A DNA stretch of 6,118 bases from Caldilineaceae bacterium (GTDB lineage: Bacteria; Chloroflexota; Anaerolineae; Caldilineales; Caldilineaceae): the NCBI GenBank assembly GCA_028819675.1, contig JAPPKT010000376.1, positions 1 through 6,118 on the forward strand. The letters run 5' to 3'. The position numbers and the translations under genes are program-made. Positions 1-5,534 of the stretch are shown here, in pieces. Positions within the stretch are counted from its first letter, which is position 1; each line of letters starts with the position of its first letter. A model generated the notes under the pieces. The model saw nothing but the letters and a program-made list of their open reading frames with translations. It had not been told where the DNA came from and made no database searches.

Positions 1-311
1 TAAGGTTCCTCACGGGGCCTGAAGCGCAGAAGGCGATGGCGCTGAGCATCGTGGGACTGCAGCCGACGCGGCGCAGTGTTGCAGGCGAGGTCTGGGATGT
101 AGATTCAATGGGGGCGCAGGCCGGTTACGATGTGGCTGCATTCTCTCGCATCATGGACGATGCCCGTCTTGACCCGGCGTTCCAGGAGAATGAGAAGGTC
201 AACTCTGAGGTCTTCAGCCCGATCTGGGACCAAATCTGGATTACTGCTGAGATTGGCCTGGAAGAAGGCATTAACCTGATCGTTGAACGCATCGACGAGA
301 TTTTCGCCTGA
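1..311 (+). CDS. ABC transporter sugar-binding protein, C-terminal part (5' end outside window)
   Basis: The reading frame is open from the left edge (first full codon at 3, reading RFLTGPEAQKAM) to TGA at 309-311, so only the last ~103 residues of a family 1 extracellular solute-binding protein are present. The ATG at 36 is internal, because homology continues upstream of it. The fragment aligns without gaps to the C-terminus of the complete binding protein encoded at 1676-1986. I count 76 of 91 identical residues from that methionine on, and both end in IDEIFA. By family knowledge this region forms the last helices of the C-lobe. The protein would capture a sugar outside the cytoplasmic membrane for the ABC importer. 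As the neighbouring copy is a lipoprotein, this one probably is too, but its N-terminus is not visible. It may be a functional gene or a truncated relic; the window cannot tell. Confidence 0.9.
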   Translation, partial: RFLTGPEAQKAMALSIVGLQPTRRSVAGEVWDVDSMGAQAGYDVAAFSRIMDDARLDPAFQENEKVNSEVFSPIWDQIWITAEIGLEEGINLIVERIDEIFA

Positions 312-329
312 TAGCCGTGCAGATGGTCA

Positions 330-354
330 GCCCGGACAGACGTTGAATCCGGGC
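330..354 (+). terminator. Stem-loop after the upstream binding-protein gene
   Basis: A perfect 7-bp GC-rich stem, GCCCGGA (330-336) against TCCGGGC (348-354), encloses an 11-nt loop and begins 19 nt after the TGA at 309-311. The position suits a terminator or a 3'-end stabilising hairpin. No run of T follows it (next bases GCATTGGACC), so it is not a canonical intrinsic terminator. A transcript-processing or RNA-protecting role is equally possible. Confidence 0.3.
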
Positions 355-391
355 GCATTGGACCCTGTCCAGACTTGAACCTTGACGGCGC

Positions 392-456
392 CAGGCCGGC
401 GTGCTTCCTGCTGCGTTCTTGTTCGAAAGATACGCGAAAGAAAGCACGCTGGCCTG
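392..456 (+). repeat. Long interrupted inverted repeat / predicted RNA hairpin
   Basis: The 15-nt arm at 392-406 pairs with the arm at 442-456 at every position, with one G-U wobble (G398 with T450). Within the 35-nt loop a second stem forms: GCGT-TCTT (413-420) with AAGA-T-ACGC (427-435), leaving one bulged T and a GTTCGA apical loop. The whole 65-nt element therefore folds into an extended hairpin when transcribed. No T-tract follows, so a simple intrinsic terminator is unlikely. It could be a structured 5' leader element or a DNA-level inverted repeat; I do not recognise it as a known riboswitch. Confidence 0.6.
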
Positions 457-491
457 ATCTGAGGAATCGGGGCGAGCTTCTCCCTAGAACT

Positions 492-511
492 GGTGAGGAA
501 GCTTCCTCACC
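492..511. promoter_or_regulatory. Perfect 20-bp palindrome, candidate operator
   Basis: The half-site GGTGAGGAAG (492-501) is followed directly by its exact reverse complement CTTCCTCACC (502-511), with no spacer and no mismatch. The symmetry stops exactly at these ends. It lies 143 nt upstream of the binding-protein start codon. Such gapless dyads with a central two-fold axis are typical binding sites for dimeric repressors that control sugar operons (LacI, GntR or ROK families), but the sequence alone does not say which family. The fold without a loop makes an RNA hairpin role less likely than a protein-binding role. Confidence 0.5.
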
Positions 512-644
512 GCTCCCATCCTACTCCAGGAGACTGGCAGGAGCTGTAAGGATTCAAGATTCCACCTTAAGCGGTAACAAGAGATGGTGGTGGACTGATA
601 GGGACTGCATCGCAGCCGTCAAGAAGCTGTCCTAATTCTGAATC

Positions 645-650
645 AGGAGG
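645..650 (+). promoter_or_regulatory. Strong Shine-Dalgarno of the binding-protein gene
   Basis: AGGAGG sits 4 nt before the ATG at 655. It is the strongest ribosome binding site in the window and fixes the start of the binding protein. It fits the usual need for excess binding protein over permease. Confidence 0.8.
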
Positions 651-654
651 AACC

Positions 655-1986
655 ATGGCAAATCGAATGAACCGACGCGATTTTTTGAGCCTGTCCGTGG
701 CGACGGCAGGCGGCGGGCTGCTCGCGGCCTGCGTTGCCCCGGCGGCCGCCCCTGAAGATTCGGGGGCGTCGATGGCCGAGGAGCCTATCGAGATCAGACT
801 GGCGGAGGGTAGTTGGGTTGGTCCTGAGGGGATCGCATTCTGGACGGATGAAATCATTCCCAGTTTTGAGGAAGAGAATCCCGGTATCAACGTCACCTTT
901 GAGAATGCCGAATCGCCCGACTATGCCGACAAGCTCTATACGCAGGCGGTGGCCGGCGATTCACCTGATGTCATGTTCGTATGGGACAACATCAATTATA
1001 ACCTGTTGCAGAAGGGACAGCTGCTGCAGCTGGACGATTATTTCGAAAGCGAATACCTGGAGGACTTCTATCCAGCTTTGGTTAATGCCCATCTGTTGGA
1101 CGGGCAGCTTTTCGGTATGCCCAAATACGTATCAACGGTCGTGATGGCCTATAACAAGGACCTCCTGGACGAGGCCGGCGTCAGTCATCCAGACGGGGAA
1201 TGGAACTGGGACGACTACCTTGCGGCATACGAGGCAACGACCAAGCGGGATGACAGCGGAAACATCGTCCAGTGGGGAAATTACGTTGCACAGGGGTACA
1301 TTCAACACTACGTCTGGATGAACGGCGGCGAGTGGATGAATACCGAAATCTTCGGTACGAAATGCCTTCTGAACAGTGAAGAGGCGGTGGAGGCTCTCAA
1401 ATTCAACCACGATCAGATCTATGGTGACAATCCAGTGGCGCCGATAGCCGGGTCTATTCCAGAAATGGGATGGTGGAACGTCTTTTCGACCGGCAGAGTG
1501 GCGTTCATGGAATCTCACAGCTGGACCGTGACCAACTACATTCGTGAGAACGACTTCGCGTGGGACTTCATAGATCTACCCGTGGCACGTGACGGCACCA
1601 AGGCAGGCCTTACCTTCTGCAATGGGTATGTGATAGCAAAGAAGACGAAGGAGCCTGACGCGTCCGTTCAGCTGGTGAGATTCCTGACCTCGCCGGAGGC
1701 TGAGGAGGTCATGGCGTTGAGTATTGTCGGACTGCAGCCGGCGCGGCGCAGCGTGGCCGGTGATGCCTGGGACGTGCGATCAATGGGAGCGGAAGCAGGC
1801 TACGACGTGGCCGCTTTCTCACGTATCATGGAGCATACACGGTTGAACCCGGCTTTCCAGGAGAACGACAAGGTCAACTCCGAGGCGTTCGGTCCAATCT
1901 GGGACCAGATCTGGGTGACCGGTGAAATAGGCCTCGAAGAGGGCGTCAATCTGATTGTGGAGCGCATCGACGAGATATTCGCCTGA
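655..1986 (+). CDS. Sugar ABC transporter substrate-binding lipoprotein (extracellular solute-binding protein family 1)
   Basis: This 443-residue protein is the extracytoplasmic receptor of a carbohydrate uptake ABC transporter (CUT1 type). The N-terminus has a twin-arginine-like motif (R7-R8-D-F-L-S-L), a hydrophobic Ala/Gly stretch and a lipobox L23-A-A-C26, so it is probably exported by Tat and lipid-anchored at Cys26. An Ala/Pro/Glu linker follows, then the two-lobe binding fold. The segment WWNVFSTGRVAFM (273-285) and the C-terminal MALSIVGLQP region (from 353) are typical of family 1 binding proteins, and the length is normal for the family. Many exposed Trp and Tyr residues fit stacking against sugars. 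The start is set by AGGAGG at 645-650. It precedes the two permease genes, so it is probably their cognate receptor. The substrate cannot be read from the sequence. It is a close paralogue of the gene that ends at 311. Confidence 0.93.
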   Translation: MANRMNRRDFLSLSVATAGGGLLAACVAPAAAPEDSGASMAEEPIEIRLAEGSWVGPEGIAFWTDEIIPSFEEENPGINVTFENAESPDYADKLYTQAVAGDSPDVMFVWDNINYNLLQKGQLLQLDDYFESEYLEDFYPALVNAHLLDGQLFGMPKYVSTVVMAYNKDLLDEAGVSHPDGEWNWDDYLAAYEATTKRDDSGNIVQWGNYVAQGYIQHYVWMNGGEWMNTEIFGTKCLLNSEEAVEALKFNHDQIYGDNPVAPIAGSIPEMGWWNVFSTGRVAFMESHSWTVTNYIRENDFAWDFIDLPVARDGTKAGLTFCNGYVIAKKTKEPDASVQLVRFLTSPEAEEVMALSIVGLQPARRSVAGDAWDVRSMGAEAGYDVAAFSRIMEHTRLNPAFQENDKVNSEAFGPIWDQIWVTGEIGLEEGVNLIVERIDEIFA

Positions 1987-2126
1987 GAAAGCTGGATTTA
2001 AGGGGATGATGGAGAGGAGTAGGTGAGACCCCTAAACGAGGTAGAACAGTGCCTTTCCTTCTCCTTGTCCTCTTATCCCTACCCGCTCCATTCTTGTAAC
2101 TCGGGATTGGAAGGCAGGCCCAAAAC
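1987..2126 (+). other. Spacer between binding-protein and permease genes, with possible stem-loops
   Basis: This gap of 140 nt is unusually long inside an otherwise tight operon. AGGGG (2001-2005) can pair with CCCCT (2029-2033), extended by TTT/AAA (1997-1999 with 2034-2036) across one bulged A. In addition, the purine-rich 2011-2023 is imperfectly complementary to the pyrimidine-rich 2057-2070, so two alternative folds are possible. Stem-loops after the binding-protein gene are known in other sugar operons (malE-malF), where they lower downstream expression. No protein-coding frame is visible here. Confidence 0.4.
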
Positions 2127-3107
2127 ATGAGCGCCGAAATTCAGAGCAGCCAGACTCCATGGGCAAGATTGCTCGCATCGAATGCCTGGTCGCGCCGCAC
2201 ATTGCGGCAGCGGGAGGAGTTGATCGCGTATCTCCTGGTCTCACCATGGGTGATAGGGTTTCTGGCGTTCATTCTCGGCCCCATGCTGACTTCGTTGGGC
2301 CTAAGCTTTACTGAGACGGACCTGTTCACGCTGGAGTTTGTGGGGTTGGAGAACTACACCAAACTCCTCTCCTTTGACACGACGCGAACGCTCTTCTGGA
2401 CGACGCTTTACAACACGGCCTATTACGTTTTCCTCAGTATCCCTCTGACGATCAGCGCCGGGTTTTTCATCGCGATGCTGCTCAACCAGAACATTTCCGG
2501 GCAGCCCACCTACCGAGTCGTTTACTATCTGCCTGCAGTTATTCCCGGCATTGCCACTTCGCTGTTGTGGCTGTGGCTGTTTCAGCCTGAATTCGGTCTA
2601 ATCAACTGGGCGCTGTCGCTGGTGGGAATCGAGGGACCGCGCTGGTTGTTCGACAGGAGTACGGCGAAGATGGCCCTAGTCCTCATGAGCGTGTGGGGCG
2701 CGGGATCCAATATGCTCATTTTTCTGGCCGGGCTGCAGGGCATCCCCACCGAATTGTACGAAGCCGCGACCATTGACGGGGCCGGCATTTGGCGGCGCTT
2801 CCGCAGCATTACGATCCCGATGATCAGTCCGACCTTGTTCTTTGTGGTGGTCACGCAGATTATCTGGTCATCACAGGTATTCACAAACGTGTACGTGATG
2901 ACCGAGGGCAAGGGCGGCCCTGCGAACGCCACGCTCATGATGGTTCTCTATCTGTATCAGGTGGCCTTCCGGCAGTACCGGATGGGGTATGCCAGCGCCT
3001 ACGCCTGGATCTTTTTCCTTATACTCCTGGTCTTTACGTTAGTTCTCTTCCGATCGTCCAAGGCCTGGGTCTACTATGAGACAGAGATCGGAGGTCAGAG
3101 GTCATGA
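2127..3107 (+). CDS. Carbohydrate ABC transporter permease, MalF/UgpA type
   Basis: This 326-residue integral membrane protein is the first of the two permease subunits that form the CUT1 import channel. Hydrophobic segments lie near residues 33-57, 92-118, 130-153, 183-203, 236-256 and 291-309, giving about six membrane spans after a charged cytoplasmic N-terminus (WSRRTLRQREE). The EAA loop that docks onto the ATPase is clear: E212-A-A-T-I-D-G218 followed by I228-T-I-P231. The ending SSKAWVYYE is common in this family. The ATG at 2127 is the only reasonable start, since an in-frame TAA lies at 2097-2099. Its ribosome site is weak (AAGG/CAGG at 2111-2118). Its 3' end overlaps the next permease by four bases, so translation is probably coupled. 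Substrate specificity is not readable. Confidence 0.95.
   Translation: MSAEIQSSQTPWARLLASNAWSRRTLRQREELIAYLLVSPWVIGFLAFILGPMLTSLGLSFTETDLFTLEFVGLENYTKLLSFDTTRTLFWTTLYNTAYYVFLSIPLTISAGFFIAMLLNQNISGQPTYRVVYYLPAVIPGIATSLLWLWLFQPEFGLINWALSLVGIEGPRWLFDRSTAKMALVLMSVWGAGSNMLIFLAGLQGIPTELYEAATIDGAGIWRRFRSITIPMISPTLFFVVVTQIIWSSQVFTNVYVMTEGKGGPANATLMMVLYLYQVAFRQYRMGYASAYAWIFFLILLVFTLVLFRSSKAWVYYETEIGGQRS
3090..3094 (+). promoter_or_regulatory. Shine-Dalgarno of the second permease, within a tandem heptamer
   Basis: GGAGG at 3090-3094 lies 9 nt before the ATG at 3104, inside the end of the first permease gene. It belongs to a perfect tandem repeat of GAGGTCA (3091-3097 and 3098-3104), whose second copy is too close to the ATG to serve as an efficient ribosome site. 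It supports 3104 rather than the in-frame ATG at 3125 as the start. Confidence 0.6.
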
Positions 3108-3982
3108 GCGGCGCGGCAGTCGGTATGGGCAGTTCGCGTGCGAGCATAGAGCGAAGCCGGAGAACGCAAACGTTCTTTATCCACGCCATACTTATTGCCG
3201 GAGGGATCATCGTAATGATTCCCTTGGCGTGGATGCTCTCCACATCGCTCAAGCCGCCGCACCAGATCACCAAGTTTCCGCCGATATGGATTCCGGACCC
3301 GTTCGTGTGGTCGAACTACGTTCGGGCAGTGACGATTTTCCCGGTTTCGTTCGTGGTGTTTGTGCGTAACTCGATGTACATGAGCCTCATGATCACACTG
3401 GGGACGGTTCTTTCCAATGCCGTTGTGGCCTTCGCTTTCGCCCGACTGACCTTTCGAGGAAGCCGTGTCCTCTTCATTATTGTACTGAGTACGATGATGC
3501 TGCCGCAGCAGGTAACGATGATCCCTCTCTTTATCCTGTTTTCCAAGTTCGGCTGGATAAACACTTACAACCCGCTGATTGTTCCCCACTTTTTTGCCAA
3601 CGCCTACTTTGTTTTTCTACTTCGTCAGTTCTATACCACCATCCCACGCGAGCTGGACGACGCGGCGCGAATCGACGGCTGCGGCGTCATTGGGTTGTTC
3701 CTTCGTATCATGCTGCCGTTGAGCAAGCCGGCCCTGGGCATCACCGCCATCTTCGCTTTTACCTGGGCGTGGAATGAGTTTCTGGGGCCGTTGATCTATT
3801 TGAGCAGGATGGAAACCTTTCCGCTAGCGATCGCGCTCTCTTTCCTGCGAGCTGCGCATGGCGTGCTGTGGTCGGAACTGATGGTGGTCTCCTTTATTGC
3901 GATGCTGCCGCCGGTACTCCTTTTCTTCGTTGCGCAGAAGCATTACATTCAGGGCATCGTGATAACGGGCGTTAAGGGGTAG
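3104..3982 (+). CDS. Carbohydrate ABC transporter permease, MalG/UgpE type
   Basis: This 292-residue protein is the second inner-membrane subunit of the importer. Hydrophobic segments lie near residues 25-46, 84-112, 122-147, 157-175, 208-232 and 257-277, matching the six spans expected of MalG-type proteins. The ATPase-docking loop reads D186-A-A-R-I-D-G192 followed by I202-M-L-P205, a small variation of the EAA consensus. WNEFLGPLIYL (223-233) and the C-terminal GIVITGVKG are signatures of the subgroup. Its ATG overlaps the stop of the first permease (ATGA), with GGAGG 9 nt upstream, so the pair is almost surely co-translated and forms a heterodimer. No ATP-binding subunit follows; by analogy with many CUT1 systems a shared ATPase encoded elsewhere probably serves it. 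Confidence 0.95.
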   Translation: MSGAAVGMGSSRASIERSRRTQTFFIHAILIAGGIIVMIPLAWMLSTSLKPPHQITKFPPIWIPDPFVWSNYVRAVTIFPVSFVVFVRNSMYMSLMITLGTVLSNAVVAFAFARLTFRGSRVLFIIVLSTMMLPQQVTMIPLFILFSKFGWINTYNPLIVPHFFANAYFVFLLRQFYTTIPRELDDAARIDGCGVIGLFLRIMLPLSKPALGITAIFAFTWAWNEFLGPLIYLSRMETFPLAIALSFLRAAHGVLWSELMVVSFIAMLPPVLLFFVAQKHYIQGIVITGVKG

Positions 3983-4019
3983 AACTCCAGTCCTTCAGCT
4001 TGTACATCTCCGACCGGAA

Positions 4020-4023
4020 AGGA
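4020..4023 (+). promoter_or_regulatory. Shine-Dalgarno of the hydrolase gene
   Basis: AGGA, within GGAAAGGAAG, lies 7 nt before the ATG at 4031. It supports this start, which is also where the propeller domain's first strand begins. The hydrolase follows the permease stop after 48 nt with no visible terminator, suggesting the same transcript. Confidence 0.55.
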
Positions 4024-4030
4024 AGCCAAA

Positions 4031-5500
4031 ATGATCTTCAAACCCAGCATTGTCGCGCGCATGTGGGATACCTGGCTCTACTACCACGAGGGCAAGCATT
4101 ACCTCTTTTACCTGAGCAACTCGCTCGCCGACGTACGCTGGGACGGGATGAGCGTGGCAGTATCGGAGGACGGCGTCCACTTTGAAGACCACGGCGAAAT
4201 CATCCACAAGGCGGATGACGCGGTCTGGATGGGCACCGGCATGGTCTGGCGGGTGGGGGAGAAGTTCATGCTCAACTTTTCGGAGGAGCGGGCCGGCATA
4301 CAGGAGATCTTCTTTGCCGAATCAGACGATTTACTGCACTGGACGCGCCTGCCGGACGAGGAGTACATCTGCCGGGCCGATTCACGCTGGTACCATGAAG
4401 ACCCTACCTTCACCAGGCCGCGTTGGGACTGCATCTGGGCGCTGCCGCGCGAAGAGGGTGAGGGTTACATTGGCTTTCTGACGGCCGTGGCGCGGCACGG
4501 TCCGGCGGGGTTGTGCGGGACGGCCGGGTGTGTCGTCTCTGACGATGGCCGGCACTTTCGCGCGGCGCCGCCGGTGATCGAGACCGGCGTGTGGGGGGAC
4601 CGCGTTGAGGTGGGGGCGGTTGAGAAGTTCGGCGACCGTTACTACATGCTGCTGGGGGTAGGGTCTGCGCCGCTGGGCGCCCGCCAGCGTTCGCGGCTGC
4701 CTGCAGGCGAGGGGGGGATGTTTGTGTTGAATTCGGACAGCCAGGCGGGACCTTATGTACTGGATCCCGGGCAGGCCCCGTTCCTGGGCAGCAGCCCCGT
4801 CCTCTATACATACTTTGCCCGCTTTTATCGCTGCGGCGACGAACTGTTGCTCAATCACCACACGGTTCCGCGCAGTGGGCACGCCGGTCCGGAGGACATT
4901 TACTTTTCGCCATTGAAGTCGGTGCAGCGCGACGACGCCGGTCTACTGAGTCTGCACTGGTGGACGGGCAACGAGGCGCTGAAGGGAAGGGAAATGCCTG
5001 TCGTCTTGGAAGGAAGCCAATTGTACGCCCTGCAGGAGGACGCATGTTCCCTGGAGGTCGGACAGGCGCAGCTCAGCGCGGTATCGGGGGGCCTGGCCAT
5101 CCTGCCGGCGAAGTATGACACTGCACGCGGTGTCATACTGGAGGCGGAGGTGACGGTGCACGCTTCCGATGCCGCGATTTCCGGGGCGGGGCTGTTTGTG
5201 GAAGGTGAGACGGTCAACGAGGGGACCCTGTTGTTCGCGCAGAGCGACGGGCGGGTGGCGGTCGGGCGCTACGACGGCTATTCCTTCAAGATGCAGGATG
5301 CCAAGCCGTACGACTTCACGCCTGACGAACCGGCGCGCTGGCGGCTCCTGCTGCGCGATGCGCACGTGGAGCTTTACATTGACGACGAGCACATCCAGTG
5401 CTTCACGATGGACCACAGACCGGGGGGGCGGTTGGGCTTCGCGGTCGAGGCCGGCAGCGCGACTATCAGCAAGGTCCAGGCGTGGGAGATGTCACTTTGA
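4031..5500 (+). CDS. Glycoside hydrolase, GH32/GH43-type five-bladed beta-propeller with ConA-like C-terminal domain
   Basis: This 489-residue protein begins directly with a propeller strand (MWDTWLYYHEGKHYLFYL, 11-28) and has no signal peptide, so it should act in the cytoplasm on the imported sugar. The pattern of repeated 'YY-x-GKxYLFY' and 'SxDGxHF' strands (residues 17-51, 76-104, 146-176, 191-208) is that of the GH32/GH43/GH68 clan. Candidate catalytic residues, assigned by analogy only, are D13 (nucleophile position of the GH32 NDPNG motif), D124 in HEDP (compare RDP) and E193 in VEVGAVEKF (compare the EC motif). Residues ~340-486 look like the beta-sandwich seen at the end of GH32 enzymes (WRLLLRDAHVELYIDDEHI). 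None of the three GH32 motifs is canonical, so sucrose or fructan activity should not be assumed; a furanoside or other glycoside is possible. Position after the permeases supports a role in processing the transported sugar. Confidence 0.8.
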   Translation: MIFKPSIVARMWDTWLYYHEGKHYLFYLSNSLADVRWDGMSVAVSEDGVHFEDHGEIIHKADDAVWMGTGMVWRVGEKFMLNFSEERAGIQEIFFAESDDLLHWTRLPDEEYICRADSRWYHEDPTFTRPRWDCIWALPREEGEGYIGFLTAVARHGPAGLCGTAGCVVSDDGRHFRAAPPVIETGVWGDRVEVGAVEKFGDRYYMLLGVGSAPLGARQRSRLPAGEGGMFVLNSDSQAGPYVLDPGQAPFLGSSPVLYTYFARFYRCGDELLLNHHTVPRSGHAGPEDIYFSPLKSVQRDDAGLLSLHWWTGNEALKGREMPVVLEGSQLYALQEDACSLEVGQAQLSAVSGGLAILPAKYDTARGVILEAEVTVHASDAAISGAGLFVEGETVNEGTLLFAQSDGRVAVGRYDGYSFKMQDAKPYDFTPDEPARWRLLLRDAHVELYIDDEHIQCFTMDHRPGGRLGFAVEAGSATISKVQAWEMSL

Positions 5501-5534
5501 GGTGGGCTAAGAGTTAGACTTCGAGTCAGTCTGT

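Larger units (their letters stand above)
312..654. other. Non-coding leader between the tandem binding-protein genes
   Basis: This stretch of 343 bases separates the two binding-protein genes and contains no convincing gene. The open frames in it give proline/arginine-rich translations that resemble nothing I know and lack a ribosome binding site. It holds a short stem-loop just after the upstream stop, a long interrupted hairpin, a perfect 20-bp palindrome, and finally a strong AGGAGG before the next start codon. A TTGACG at 382-387 looks like a -35 box but has no good -10 box at the usual distance, so I do not call a promoter. The region most likely carries the transcription start and regulatory sites of the 655-5500 operon. 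Confidence 0.7.

Noticed and set aside
382..410. TTGACG as a -35 promoter box in the leader
   Set aside because: At 17 bp spacing the matching -10 position reads TTCCTG, far from TATAAT, and the region overlaps the hairpin arm. Not enough for a promoter call.
547..569. Short inverted repeat TAAGG/CCTTA in the leader
   Set aside because: A 5-bp AT-containing stem with a 13-nt loop is expected by chance at this length.
375..635. An 86-codon open frame in the leader
   Set aside because: There is no ribosome site, the composition is Arg/Pro/Ser-rich and random-looking, and it runs across the hairpin and palindrome. It is better explained as non-coding.
4382..4882. Long minus-strand frames (133 and 166 codons) opposite the hydrolase gene
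   Set aside because: They are Arg/Pro-rich shadow frames that arise from the high-GC coding strand; the plus-strand protein has clear domain homology throughout.
4709..5428. Poly-G runs (six or seven G) in the hydrolase gene as possible frameshift sites
   Set aside because: The reading frame and domain pattern continue normally across both runs, so there is no sign of a frameshift or programmed slippage.
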